The notes: a model not told the origin generated them from the sequence alone. DNA of 64,000 nucleotides from Rhodopirellula baltica SH 1 (GCF_000196115.1 NC_005027.1:1240001-1304000); one strand, 5' to 3'; shown: positions 8,754-18,153, counted from the stretch's first letter. Made by a program: numbers and translations.

Positions 8754-10799
8754 ATGCCACTCAGTTGGAATCGTTGGATCGGAACGTCCAAGTCAGCTCG
8801 ATCTCGCAAACAACAACGAAAATCGACTCGCCGCAAGTTGATGTCAGAGAATCTGGAGACCAGGAACCTTCTCGCCGCCAATCTGTTCCACAACGAGGCG
8901 ATGCCGGAAGACGTCAATGAAGATGATCAGGTCACGGCTTTGGATGCTCTCACCATCATCAATCGGATGAACCGCGAACAAGCTGGTGAATCCGCGGGTG
9001 ATGTCAGACGCGGACAGATGACGGACGTCAACAACGACGGTCGCAACAGTGCCCTGGATGCGTTGATGGTGATCAACCGTTTGAACCGCGACCAAGGTGG
9101 ACCACGAGATTCAGGATCGCCCGACGCGGGATCGGGAAACCAAGACCAAACAGATTCCGAAACGAGCGGAGACAATTCGGATGTTGAGGGCACCAATGGC
9201 GATGATCCATCCACCGACGGAACAACGTCGGGCGATCAAACAGATGCTGATTCAGCGATTGAGTTGACCGGGGATGCTGTGCTTGATTGGAACAACCTGT
9301 TCAACGAGTTGACCTCCAACAGCGAGGATTATCAAAACCCGGGGTACGCTTCTCGAGCGATGGCGATGTTGAACGTGGCGATCTATGACTCCGTCGCGAT
9401 AGCTTCTGGCGATTCTGAAATTGCATTCTACGAATACGATTCATCATTGACGAACTCTTCCGGTGACGTTTCATCGCAAGCTGCCGCATCGAGTGCCGCC
9501 TACTCCGTCCTGAGTTCCCTGTACTCGGACCAGCAAGAAACGATCGATTCGTTCTATGGAGATGTGCTAGCAACTTACAGCCAAGATCCAGAAACCGAGG
9601 CGGGGTTGATCCTCGGCGCGGAAGTTAACAGTACCGTGATCGCGAATCGTGCAAATGATGGATCGGACTCGGTCGTGGAGTACACCTACACCGATGAGAT
9701 AGGTTCTTTTCATTCGGATCCGCTGAATCCGGACGTCCCAGTATGGGGACCGGGTTGGGGTGATGTGGACACGTTCGCAATCTCCGATGCGGACGCCTTC
9801 ACACCGGAGTCGCCTCCGGATTTGACCAGCGAAGAATACGCGGCGTCTTACAACGAAGTGAAGGAATTGGGGGCGGTCGACAGCACCACACGAACGGCCG
9901 ACCAAACCGAAGCGGGGATCTTTTGGGCTTACGACCGAGATGGTTTGGGCACGCCGCTCACGCTGTTCAACGACATTCTAGAAACAGTCGCCGTGCAAGA
10001 AGGCAATACGTTTGAGGAGAATGCGGCTTTGTTCGCCCAGGCATCAGTCGCGATGGCTGATGCGGGGGTTGTGGCGTGGACGACCAAGTTCGGAGAAGAA
10101 CTTTGGCGTCCGGTCACCGCAATCCAAGAAGGCGATTTCGATGGAAACACGCTGACCGAAGGCGATGCTGATTGGACCGCTTTGGGGGCGCCTGATGGAG
10201 GTGATGACATTGTTGGCTTCACGCCGCAATTTCCGACCTACATCTCCGGCCACGCGACCTTTGGCGGTGCCTTGTTTGGGACCCTGCAAGAATTCTATGG
10301 CACCGATGACATCTCGTTCACTGTCGCGTCGGAAGAACTTGAGATTCTGTTGGACAATCCTGAATTGCAGGAAGCCTACGGTTTGAATCTTGATGACGCC
10401 GAGCGAACTTTCAGTTCCTTCAGTGAGGCCATGGCCGAGAATGGACGCAGCCGAGTTTACTTGGGCATTCACTTCGACTTCGATGATTTGGTCGGTCAGG
10501 AAGTCGGGCAATCCATCGCCGCAGCGGTCGCATCGGAATTCAGCGTGGCGACGCCCGAAGATGACTCCACTGGCAAAGGCGTCGACGATGGCCAACTCGC
10601 AACAATGGACCGTGACGACCAGCCAAACCGAGACGGCGTCGACGGTTCGAGGCAGCGGAATCGCGAACCGGTCGCTCGGGACACGACTCAAGTGCCTCAG
10701 CAACAAACTTCATCGCGGGATGAGTCGAATCGACGATCAGAGGACGATCAGCGAATCGCAGCCATTGACCAGATTTTCGCAGAGAACCGCTTGATTTGA
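8754..10799 (+). CDS. Secreted vanadium-haloperoxidase/PAP2-like protein with N-terminal dockerin repeats
   Basis: 681 residues. The ATG follows GGGGA by 7 bases. A basic N-terminus leads to ENLETRNLLAANLF (about 32-45), a planctomycete surface-protein N-terminal motif. Two dockerin-like EF loops follow, DVNEDDQVTALDALTIINRM (from 53) and DVNNDGRNSALDALMVINRL (from 92), then an acidic Ser/Thr/Asp linker. The C-terminal 430 residues form a vanadium chloroperoxidase/PAP2 domain with K445-x6-R452-P, SGH at about 498-500 and SR567-x5-H573-x3-D, the full vanadate/phosphate-binding set. It could therefore be a haloperoxidase or an acid phosphatase; the sequence alone does not decide. The protein is probably secreted and calcium-dependent. 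Confidence 0.9.
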   Translation: MPLSWNRWIGTSKSARSRKQQRKSTRRKLMSENLETRNLLAANLFHNEAMPEDVNEDDQVTALDALTIINRMNREQAGESAGDVRRGQMTDVNNDGRNSALDALMVINRLNRDQGGPRDSGSPDAGSGNQDQTDSETSGDNSDVEGTNGDDPSTDGTTSGDQTDADSAIELTGDAVLDWNNLFNELTSNSEDYQNPGYASRAMAMLNVAIYDSVAIASGDSEIAFYEYDSSLTNSSGDVSSQAAASSAAYSVLSSLYSDQQETIDSFYGDVLATYSQDPETEAGLILGAEVNSTVIANRANDGSDSVVEYTYTDEIGSFHSDPLNPDVPVWGPGWGDVDTFAISDADAFTPESPPDLTSEEYAASYNEVKELGAVDSTTRTADQTEAGIFWAYDRDGLGTPLTLFNDILETVAVQEGNTFEENAALFAQASVAMADAGVVAWTTKFGEELWRPVTAIQEGDFDGNTLTEGDADWTALGAPDGGDDIVGFTPQFPTYISGHATFGGALFGTLQEFYGTDDISFTVASEELEILLDNPELQEAYGLNLDDAERTFSSFSEAMAENGRSRVYLGIHFDFDDLVGQEVGQSIAAAVASEFSVATPEDDSTGKGVDDGQLATMDRDDQPNRDGVDGSRQRNREPVARDTTQVPQQQTSSRDESNRRSEDDQRIAAIDQIFAENRLI

Positions 10800-10880
10800 C
10801 TTGGCTGCAAAAGTGGAACTCGCAGCGATTCAGTCACGGTCATTGCGAGTTGGCTTGTGAAAGCGATCTCGGGCGAGGTG

Positions 10881-12389
10881 TCAGTTCACTTCGCCGGAAG
10901 TTTGAACCATGCGTTCCATCATCGAAGCGACATCGGTCGTCTCGTACAGCGTTTCGACCATCGAAACGTATTGTTTGGTGAAGCGTTCGTTTTGGATCAG
11001 ATCGCCAAAGACCTCGGTGACTTCCAAGAACGAGAGCGGGTCCTTGCGAGTGGCGACTGCCGCTTGGTGAAGCTGAGCTTTCAGTTCGTCGGTGATCTCG
11101 AGAGCGTTGCCATCCTGGTCGGTTTGTTTGTCACTGTAGAAGCACCAAGCCGCGATCACCAACGTCGCGAATTGGATGCTGCCACCGCGAGCCAAGTTGT
11201 CTTGAATGGTTGGAATCAAAAAGACCGGTAATTTGCTGGAGCTTTCCAGGCAGATACGCGAAAGAGCGTCCTTGATGTTTGGATTGCCAAAACGCTGCAA
11301 CAAGGTGTCTTTATAGGATTCCAAGTCGATGCCCTCGACCTCGTCCAACACCGGCGTCACTTCCACATCCATGAACTGGCGAAGGTACGTTGCGAACAAC
11401 GTGTCCGATACGCAACCATCGATGGTGCGGTGTCCGTGAATGGCTCCAAGTATTCCAAGCACGGAATGGCCAGCGTTGAGAAGTCGTAGCTTCATCTTCT
11501 CGTAGGGAACGACGTCAGGGACAAACTGTGCTCCAACGGATTCCCATTTTGGGCGACCCGAGGAGAAGTTGTCTTCCACGACCCACTGGCAAAAAGGTTC
11601 GCATGTGACCGGCCATTGATCCTTTAATTGATGCTCCTGTGCCAAGTATTCGATGTCGGCATCGGTGGTGACGGGAGTGATTCGATCAACCATTGCGTTG
11701 GGAAAGCACACATTGGTTTCGATCCACTTCGCTAGCTCTGGATCTTGTTTTCTGGCGAATCCTAGCACGGTTTTGCGAGTCAGGTCGCCGTTGTGTTGAA
11801 TGTTGTCGCAGGACTGGATCGTGAATGCGGGCAAATCGCGTGCTCGACGACGTTTCAAAGCCTCGGTGAGGAAACCAAACACCATTTTCGGATTGGTGGG
11901 ATGTTCCAAATCATGTTGTGCGTCGGGATGATTCCAATTGAAATCGCCCGTCGCCGCGTCGAGGTTGTAGCCGCCTTCGGTGATGGTCAATGAAACGATT
12001 TGAGTATCCGGGCTGGCCATTTGCTCGATCACGGATTCAGGATCGTCGCATCCCATCAGAAAGTCGATGATCGAACCGATCACGCGGTTTTCGATGGTGC
12101 CGTTTGGATGTCGAATGATCAATGTGTAGAGATAGTCTTGCTCTTTCAAGATTGATGCGATCTTCTGGTCGGCTGGTCGCAATCCCACACCGCAAATTCC
12201 CCAATCGCACGAATCATCCGACCGCAGAAGCTCGTCGGTGTAGAAAGCTTCGTGCGAACGATGGAATCCACCCACTCCAACGTGCACGATTCGAGGCTTT
12301 AAACGATCGCGATCATATTGCGGCGGCGATAGTTCAGCGGGCAACATCGACACGTTGGATTCGTTTAGCGATTTGATTTCATTGGTCAT
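10881..12389 (-). CDS. Mannitol dehydrogenase-family NAD-dependent polyol/hexuronate oxidoreductase
   Basis: 502 residues, the usual length for the long-chain mannitol dehydrogenase family. The N-terminal Rossmann region carries KPRIVHVGVGGFHRSHEAFY and the central region FPNAMVDRITPVTT and WVVEDNF, both family signatures. The C-terminal helical domain has KLRLLNAGHSVLGILGAIHG with the conserved Lys/Asn/His active-site residues. Members oxidise mannitol, arabinitol or sorbitol, or reduce fructuronate or tagaturonate; the exact substrate is not determinable here. The gene starts 18 bases after the permease gene stops, which points to uptake and oxidation of one substrate, or simply co-transcription. 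Confidence 0.92.
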   Translation of the reverse strand: MTNEIKSLNESNVSMLPAELSPPQYDRDRLKPRIVHVGVGGFHRSHEAFYTDELLRSDDSCDWGICGVGLRPADQKIASILKEQDYLYTLIIRHPNGTIENRVIGSIIDFLMGCDDPESVIEQMASPDTQIVSLTITEGGYNLDAATGDFNWNHPDAQHDLEHPTNPKMVFGFLTEALKRRRARDLPAFTIQSCDNIQHNGDLTRKTVLGFARKQDPELAKWIETNVCFPNAMVDRITPVTTDADIEYLAQEHQLKDQWPVTCEPFCQWVVEDNFSSGRPKWESVGAQFVPDVVPYEKMKLRLLNAGHSVLGILGAIHGHRTIDGCVSDTLFATYLRQFMDVEVTPVLDEVEGIDLESYKDTLLQRFGNPNIKDALSRICLESSSKLPVFLIPTIQDNLARGGSIQFATLVIAAWCFYSDKQTDQDGNALEITDELKAQLHQAAVATRKDPLSFLEVTEVFGDLIQNERFTKQYVSMVETLYETTDVASMMERMVQTSGEVN

Positions 12390-12407
12390 GATGTTCCAGC
12401 CAGTTGA

Positions 12408-14135
12408 CTAATTGTCGTGCTGTGGATTGATGGCTTTGTAGCGATGCAGAACCCAGTAGGCGGTCGCGAAATACGAAATCGTCAGCACGAACGCCCAGGT
12501 GTAGAAGAGATCACGGTTCGAGGTGTAGGTTGGCAGGTCCGGACTTTGGAACATTGCTTTCAAGGCAAGCAACAAGATCAACAGCAGACAAAGCCGTGAG
12601 GTCCATCGTAGTACCAGGGTCAAACGCGTGGAGTCGGTGACGGGTTCGCCTTCCGCCAAAGCTTGTTCGTGTTGGAATTCGCGGATGTCTTCGTTCAAGA
12701 TCCGTTCCTTTTCTTCCTTAGCCGGATAAGCTTCCGCGGCCCCGTAGAGCTTGGCTAGGAATGTGTAAAGCAGAATCGTGAACGCCCAGGTGGGAAGAAA
12801 CAGGTAGTAGAACGACATCACCTGCATCGCGTTCAAACCAAAGCCGAAGATCAACCCAGCGATCCAGGACGCAATCGCTGGAGTGCTGTGCGGTAGGTTT
12901 CGATACTTGGCCCAGTAACGCGTGAAGCCAATCCGAGGGAACACCACGTGTTCGGCAAAAACAATCGCTCCGACAGGAACGACCAACAATCCCGCGTAGG
13001 TCAATAGCGGAAGGATTTGACGAAAGACGAACGGGAAACAGGCAACCGCGACCGTGACGCATCCGACGGTAAAGGTGACCATCTTGCGAGATCGATTGTG
13101 GAAGATCGCTTGCGCAGCCAATCCGGCGCGATAGAGGTTCGCATTCGCGGTCGTCCATCCTGCAACAATGACGATGACGTAGCCCGACATTCCGAGTGCT
13201 CGATACGCAACGTCGCCGGGATCCAAATCGACAATGGTGGACTTCAGCAGCACCGCGGCACCGGCGCCCATGATGCCCGACGCGATCCACGCGATGTAGT
13301 GTCCAAACAGCATGCCCGCACTGGTGCACAACCCATAGATCGACTTTTTCGCGTATCGCAACAACGCCATATCGATCAATCCAAAGTGTGTGATTGTGTT
13401 GGCCGCCCAAGCGAAACCGGCGACTTCCCACAATCCAATCCCCGGTTTGCCTTCCGCATTGGTGCCCGTCCAAATTGAATGATCGCCAATGACGAGAAAG
13501 TCATTGAATCCGGTGAGGGTGGTCTTTCCCAAGACTGACTCAGCCAACGCGGGGAACAACACCAACGCTCCACTGACGAACATCACGACCAGCCACGGAC
13601 CACAGAGTCCCGAGAATTCTGCGACGGCGTTGAATCCGTACATCGCGATCAACACGACGATCATTCCCACCGCGACAACAACGGCGACAAACAAAAAGTC
13701 CGTCGGGTACCACTCCAGTTGAGCCGGTATGTTGAATAGCAACCTCACCGCGGTGCAGGAGACCGTGATCATCGCGGCGGAAATGACCGTGAAGATCAAT
13801 ACGTTGGCCCAGTTGTAGAGCCGCGTCATTGAGTCGCCAGCGATCTTTTCGAGGTAGGTGTAGAGACTCAACCGAATCTGCACGGCGATCGGAGTGGTGA
13901 TGAGCGTCCAGCTTAGGATCGCCATGATGTTGCCGATCAGCAGCCCAATCAGAATGTCGCGAGTCGTCGCGCCCATGGCCACAAACGTCGCACCGATCAC
14001 AAACTCGGTTGCCGCAACATGCTCTCCCGCATACAAGCCGACGAAGTGAGGCCAACTGTGCAACCGATGATTCGGAACCGGCAATTGCTCCTGTTTCATT
14101 TGGGCAATTGCTTGTCGGTTCGTATCGGTGCTCAT
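12408..14135 (-). CDS. Multi-spanning permease, NCS1 (purine/cytosine permease)-like
   Basis: 575 residues with about 12 hydrophobic segments. The first part, HFVGLYAGEHVAATEFVIGATFVAMGAT then LLIGNIMAILSWTLITTPIAVQIRLS, has the layout of sodium- or proton-coupled NCS1 permeases of the LeuT-fold superfamily. A cytosolic linker rich in Glu and Lys (AKEEKERILNEDIREFQHEQ) precedes two extra C-terminal helices. The family assignment is by pattern and the substrate is unknown; the adjacent polyol dehydrogenase-family gene suggests a sugar alcohol or related solute, which would be unusual for NCS1. It is transcribed ahead of that gene with an 18-base gap. Confidence 0.7.
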   Translation of the reverse strand: MSTDTNRQAIAQMKQEQLPVPNHRLHSWPHFVGLYAGEHVAATEFVIGATFVAMGATTRDILIGLLIGNIMAILSWTLITTPIAVQIRLSLYTYLEKIAGDSMTRLYNWANVLIFTVISAAMITVSCTAVRLLFNIPAQLEWYPTDFLFVAVVVAVGMIVVLIAMYGFNAVAEFSGLCGPWLVVMFVSGALVLFPALAESVLGKTTLTGFNDFLVIGDHSIWTGTNAEGKPGIGLWEVAGFAWAANTITHFGLIDMALLRYAKKSIYGLCTSAGMLFGHYIAWIASGIMGAGAAVLLKSTIVDLDPGDVAYRALGMSGYVIVIVAGWTTANANLYRAGLAAQAIFHNRSRKMVTFTVGCVTVAVACFPFVFRQILPLLTYAGLLVVPVGAIVFAEHVVFPRIGFTRYWAKYRNLPHSTPAIASWIAGLIFGFGLNAMQVMSFYYLFLPTWAFTILLYTFLAKLYGAAEAYPAKEEKERILNEDIREFQHEQALAEGEPVTDSTRLTLVLRWTSRLCLLLILLLALKAMFQSPDLPTYTSNRDLFYTWAFVLTISYFATAYWVLHRYKAINPQHDN

Positions 14136-14261
14136 GCGTGCTGCTCTACGGGGGAATTCGCGGCCGGTGACTGTATTCTAAACAGATTTCCACCTCAACA
14201 GGACCAATCTCAACCCAACTCGTCACAGACAACTTGCCCCGCTTATGAATCGTATCGCGCG

Positions 14262-14285
14262 AAAAAGGTGTCAGGTACCTTTTTG
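14262..14285. repeat. Left inverted repeat flanking the REP-associated transposase
   Basis: A 24-bp sequence with core GGTGTCAGGTACC, flanked by A5 and T5 runs. Its exact reverse complement occurs at 15089-15112, at the 3' end of the transposase gene. Confidence 0.85.
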
Positions 14286-14386
14286 GGGGTCTGGGGCGTT
14301 TGGCGTTTCGGTGGATCGTATTGACTAGGCAACCTTCAAGGATAGCGTTGGATGGTCCGCCACCCACTCTTGGATCGATTCATCCC

Positions 14387-15103
14387 ATGCCGCGTGCTCC
14401 ACGAGCTGATGCCTCCGGGCATCTCTATCACGTACTGAACCGTGCCAATCGCAGGGCCACGATTTTTAGAAAGCAGCAAGACTACGAAGCGTTTGAATCG
14501 GTCCTGGCCGAAGCATTGTCAAAAGATGAGGTGGAACTGTTTTCGTATTGCTTGATGCCGAACCACTGGCACCTGGTTCTCCGACCGAAGTGCGATGGTG
14601 GAATGAGTCGATTTGTTCAGTGGCTCACTCTGACTCACACGCAGCGGTACAACGCCCATTATGAGATTGTCGGTGAAGGCCATCTCTACCAGGGCCGCTA
14701 CAAGAGTTTTCCGATCCAGGACGACGAGCATTTTCTGACGGTCTGCCGGTACGTCGAACGCAACGCACTGGCCGCGGGCTATTGCGAGCTACCTGAAGAT
14801 TGGCGTTGGGGAAGTCTTCATCGTTGGAAGTACGGGGCCGCGAAAGAGAAAGCATTGCTATCGCCTTGGCCGATCGTTCGGCGATCTGGTTGGTGCCAAC
14901 ATGTCGCCGCAAAACTGTCTGACAAGGAACAGAAACAATTGGATTTTTCTGTCAAACGTGGGGCACCGTTCGGAGAAGAGAATTGGATGGAGTCGACTGC
15001 GCGTCGATTCGACTTGGAAATGACAATGCGTCCCCGTGGTAGGCCTCGCAAATTCGAGCAGCGAGAAACGACAGGTTACCCAGTTTGTCAAAAAGGTACC
15101 TGA
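14387..15103 (+). CDS. REP-associated tyrosine transposase (TnpA_REP/RAYT, Y1 family)
   Basis: 238 residues from the ATG that reads MPRAPRADASGHLYHVLNRAN. The Y1 transposase core includes the HUH-type metal-binding motif in LMPNHWHLVL (about residues 61-70) and a conserved tyrosine in the VGEGHLYQGRYKSF region. RAYT proteins cut and join single-stranded DNA at REP hairpins. Perfect 24-bp inverted repeats sit 102 bp before the start and overlapping the stop, so the last residues (VCQKGT) are encoded by the repeat. The gene looks intact. The C-terminal tail is basic (RPRGRPRKF). Confidence 0.93.
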   Translation: MPRAPRADASGHLYHVLNRANRRATIFRKQQDYEAFESVLAEALSKDEVELFSYCLMPNHWHLVLRPKCDGGMSRFVQWLTLTHTQRYNAHYEIVGEGHLYQGRYKSFPIQDDEHFLTVCRYVERNALAAGYCELPEDWRWGSLHRWKYGAAKEKALLSPWPIVRRSGWCQHVAAKLSDKEQKQLDFSVKRGAPFGEENWMESTARRFDLEMTMRPRGRPRKFEQRETTGYPVCQKGT

Positions 15104-15112
15104 CACCTTTTT
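15089..15112. repeat. Right inverted repeat flanking the REP-associated transposase
   Basis: Exact reverse complement of the 24-bp repeat at 14262-14285. It overlaps the last codons and stop of the transposase gene. Its T-run and partial self-complementarity (GGTACC centre) could also act as a terminator. Confidence 0.85.
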
Positions 15113-15488
15113 TGAGAATCTGGTGGGGTCGGAGGGGTTGTGTTGGTGGTGGGCGAGATTTCTTTGGGGCGAGAAAGTGTTGCAGGTTGAGCGGTGGATT
15201 GGGGGCGATGCTTTGATTCGCGTCGGATTGGCACAGTGTGGCTGAGAGGGGTTTGGAGTGTGTGACAGGACCGCACGATCTGGATTGGCAGTCATGCAAA
15301 TCTTGCTTGGGTGATAACAAGTTTGCCATTGAGTGGGACTTGGCAAGCTGTGTCGATCGCCGATGTGGGATCGTAGCGATGCGACTGGGCCAACCGATTC
15401 GCCTCGGTAACGAAACAAGCACATTGTTCGATTGGGCCGGCATCGTCGATCGGCCATTGGCAGTGTCAACGGCAACAGGAGATGGATC
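15113..15488. other. Intergenic region without recognisable gene
   Basis: About 375 bp between the transposase and the barrel-like protein gene. I see no ORF with coding character and no clear hairpin. It presumably contains the promoter of the next gene, whose ribosome binding site AGGAG lies at the right end. Confidence 0.4.
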
Positions 15489-16535
15489 GTGAATTGCGTT
15501 TGGAAGGCCTCGGCTTTGGCCGTCATCATGGGATGTTGTTTGACGTCGTTTGCTTCGGCCGGCCGATCCAGTGGTTGTGATCCATTGGGGCTGGTTGGAT
15601 GCGATGACGTGTGTTGCGACGATTGTGGATGCGATTCTTTTTGTGACTCCGTCGCGTGTCGTGGTTGCAAAGCCGCCGGATGTTTGGCATCGCTGAAACG
15701 GCATTTGCGTCCAAGTGATCACTGCTTTGATGACTTCATCAGCCCGATGATCGACTTCGTTCACTTCGAGGACCCTCGCAATCTGACGGAGCTGCGTCCG
15801 ATCTTTGTGACACATCAGTTCCCCGCGACGCTTGGTCCGGGCAATATTCCTGCAAGCGGTTCGGTGCAACTGTTTGCTTTGCAGTTCCGTGTGGCACTGA
15901 CGGAACGACTCAGTCTGATCGCTGTGAAGGATGGATACATTCTGGACAACAGCGAAGGGGCTTTGGACACGCTGTTGTTGGATTCCGGGTGGGCGGATGT
16001 TTCAGCCGGTTTGAAATACAACTTCATCCGCGACACTCAATCGGGAACGTTGTTGTCCGGTGGCTTCACTTACGAAATCCCGATGGGTAGCAAGCAATCA
16101 TCGCAAGCTGTTGGCGACGGGGAGTTCCACTTCTTCGCAACCGGCGGTCAACGTTTGATGGGTGGCAACGCTCACATCCTTAGCTCCTTTGGCTGGCAAT
16201 TGCCCGTCGATCAATCGGTCCAAAGCACAACTGTCCATTGGAACAACCACTTTGACGTGAAGCTGACCGACCGGGTCTATCTGTTCACCGAAAACTCTTG
16301 GTGGCACTGGGTGGATGAAGCTGAAAATGGCTTGGCGTTGGGCGTTTCGGGCCAAGACTTGCTCAACCTGGGTGCGACCGACGTTGAAGGCAACGACTTG
16401 GTCACGCACAACGTCGGCATGAAGTTCAAACCCAATGGAAACTTCGAGGCCGGCGTCGCTTACGAGTTCCCGCTGACCGCGTTCAAAGATGTCCTGGAAG
16501 ACCGAGTGACCGTGGACATGATTTTCCGGTATTGA
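15489..16535 (+). CDS. Cys-rich, probable outer-membrane beta-barrel protein
   Basis: 348 residues from a GTG with a good ribosome binding site (AGGAG, 8 bases upstream). The signal peptide is about VNCVWKASALAVIMGCCLTSFASAG. The mature N-terminus holds ten Cys in about 36 residues, in doublets and CxxC spacings (GCDDVCCDDCGCDSFCDS), and one further Cys after a short helix. The rest is a run of alternating hydrophobic strands ending in DRVTVDMIFRY with a terminal aromatic residue, typical of outer-membrane barrels. I recognise no specific family. The Cys-rich stretch may form disulfides or bind metal. A terminator follows. Confidence 0.75.
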   Translation: MNCVWKASALAVIMGCCLTSFASAGRSSGCDPLGLVGCDDVCCDDCGCDSFCDSVACRGCKAAGCLASLKRHLRPSDHCFDDFISPMIDFVHFEDPRNLTELRPIFVTHQFPATLGPGNIPASGSVQLFALQFRVALTERLSLIAVKDGYILDNSEGALDTLLLDSGWADVSAGLKYNFIRDTQSGTLLSGGFTYEIPMGSKQSSQAVGDGEFHFFATGGQRLMGGNAHILSSFGWQLPVDQSVQSTTVHWNNHFDVKLTDRVYLFTENSWWHWVDEAENGLALGVSGQDLLNLGATDVEGNDLVTHNVGMKFKPNGNFEAGVAYEFPLTAFKDVLEDRVTVDMIFRY

Positions 16536-16596
16536 TCGGCGTCACCGATCAAACACCACAATTGGATCGGTGTGTGACGAAAATCGTAAAACAGCA

Positions 16597-16631
16597 AGGG
16601 CGACGGTGATTGAATCACCATCGCCCTTTTT
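16597..16631 (+). terminator. Rho-independent-type terminator after barrel-like gene
   Basis: GGGCGACGGTGATT pairs with AATCACCATCGCCC around a two-base loop (one mismatch), followed by a run of T. It lies 60 bp after the stop of the upstream plus-strand gene. Confidence 0.85.
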
Positions 16632-16887
16632 TCGTGGTTGCCTGCTGCAGATTCAACGTCGTTTAGGCACGTCGGCGGGAATTAGCGGGGGAAGATGTGA
16701 GCCGTTTAGGCGTTAGCCAAGTTTGTACGTGAGATATAGTGGCGTTTCCCAAGACAGCTTCAATGCAAAAGACTCCTGCCGACCTGCTTGGCAACGAGAG
16801 AAAAATAAGAGTCGGACAGCAGGAGTGGCATAGCGGCCTGTTGATTTAATGAGCCGAACCGCGTTAGCGGCGGTTAGTCAGACGCCA

Positions 16888-16913
16888 ACCGGGGCTAACG
16901 CCCATCGGCTAAT
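16888..16913. repeat. Short interspersed repeat, GGCTAACGCC type
   Basis: Sequence with core GGCTAACGCCCATCGGCTAA. A closely similar element lies at 33233-33259. The surroundings hold further GTTAGC-rich partial copies (16700-16880), so this is a decayed REP-like cluster. Confidence 0.55.
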
Positions 16914-16949
16914 TGTTGTCACTCGGTATACGACTAAATCAATGGGCTG

Positions 16950-16996
16950 ATAGGCTTCCAGTCTGTGATTGCGCGGAACGCAGGCTGGAAGCCTAT
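16950..16996. repeat. Long hairpin in intergenic region
   Basis: A 16-bp arm containing ATAGGCTTCCAG at 16950-16965 pairs with CTGGAAGCCTAT in 16981-16996 with one mismatch and a 15-base loop. It lies between two convergent genes and may be a REP-like hairpin or a bidirectional transcription stop, although no T-run is present. Confidence 0.6.
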
Positions 16997-17028
16997 GCCA
17001 CTTATATTCCGCTCAGTCCTGTCACAAC

Positions 17029-18153
17029 CTACTTCGGGCTGACTGTCCAAGATTCCTTGTGGCTGAATTGATCGAGTGTGCCTTCGCCGGTCAGCCACAT
17101 CAATGGGATCTGGAAGTATGCGGCACGGTAGTCACCGTGAAGGTCCGTGTCGAACTCAACGCCGGGATCGACGTGGTAGGTGATGAAGTCACCATCGGAT
17201 TGCCCGAAGTATTGCAGTTTCGTTTTGGTGCGATCGTGGATGATCGCCGATGAGATGTCCAACGGAATCCACCCGACACCTTGCGCATAGAACTCCGCGA
17301 TCACGTGGTATTGGTAGTACGGTTGATCATTGATTGTCTCGCCCGGGTTGGCAGAGATTGCCCACCGGCCCGATAGAATCCGAGCCGGCACGCCTTCGCT
17401 TCGCATCACGGTAGCGAAAAGAGTGGAAAGCCCGCCGCAGTCGGTTGCATCCGATTGGCACAGCAGCGATGCGGTTCTGTCTTCGCTGGGGACGTACGAG
17501 TACTGGTACGTGTTGGCGAGCTTTTGAAAGACGCGTTGAGCGAACCGGACTTCGCCCTCAGTCCGTCTGCGTTGGAATCGGTTCTTCGTTTTCCACTTTC
17601 GGAATTCTTCGGACTGATAGTCGTATTCGGGTGTCGATCGCAAAAAGATTGCTCGGTCGTCGGCAGACAGCGGATCGACTGGAGCGTTCTCTGTGGTGAT
17701 CCGTTTTTCGTATTTCAGCGACCGATTGAACAACTGAATTTCGTCATCGCATCGGAACTGAGCAGCACTGGTCTGTGAGTCATGCTGGACCTCGATGCGA
17801 CACCGACGAATGGTTCGCTCAAACACAGATTTGTCTTTGATTCGTTCACTGTTGGGTTTTGTGCTCGCGTGAACCAGCGTTTGGCTGGGCAAGTCCGGTG
17901 GCTCTGGCATCGCGAAAACCCAGGTGTTGGCTTTCACCGAAGGAATGTCGACTGCGAAGGTGATCGTCGCGGTGACTCGTTTAGCCGGCGTACGCACAAT
18001 CGAGAAACCTTGATTGAGACCGCTGGGGATGGAAGGTACTTTGCCCGCAGCTTGGTCCTGCCGGTCGACGATGGTGTCTTGTGCCACAGCTGCCGGGAAC
18101 GACAAAGCGGCGAACACGATCGCTGTGGCGAATAGCGTTTTGAATGATGGCAT
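17029..18153 (-). CDS. Secreted transglutaminase-like cysteine protease-fold protein
   Basis: 374 residues. A signal peptide (MPSFKTLFATAIVFAALSFPAAVAQ) is followed by a beta-rich N-terminal domain and then a transglutaminase core. The catalytic triad is visible: C239 in DATDCGGLSTLF, H283 in YQYHVIAEFY and D299 in GWIPLDIS. Bacterial members act as proteases, peptidoglycan-modifying enzymes or cross-linkers, and the substrate is unknown. The ATG was chosen because the signal peptide begins there; the frame is open 45 bases further upstream. The gene converges on the barrel-like gene and appears monocistronic. Confidence 0.87.
   Translation of the reverse strand: MPSFKTLFATAIVFAALSFPAAVAQDTIVDRQDQAAGKVPSIPSGLNQGFSIVRTPAKRVTATITFAVDIPSVKANTWVFAMPEPPDLPSQTLVHASTKPNSERIKDKSVFERTIRRCRIEVQHDSQTSAAQFRCDDEIQLFNRSLKYEKRITTENAPVDPLSADDRAIFLRSTPEYDYQSEEFRKWKTKNRFQRRRTEGEVRFAQRVFQKLANTYQYSYVPSEDRTASLLCQSDATDCGGLSTLFATVMRSEGVPARILSGRWAISANPGETINDQPYYQYHVIAEFYAQGVGWIPLDISSAIIHDRTKTKLQYFGQSDGDFITYHVDPGVEFDTDLHGDYRAAYFQIPLMWLTGEGTLDQFSHKESWTVSPK

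Noticed and set aside
12718-13473. Long overlapping frame inside the permease gene
   Set aside because: Arg/His/Cys-rich composition typical of a shadow frame; the other frame has clear transmembrane helices.
14858-15869. Long minus-strand frames over the RAYT end and barrel-protein start
   Set aside because: Low-complexity Ser/Thr/His/Pro products crossing two supported genes and a repeat.
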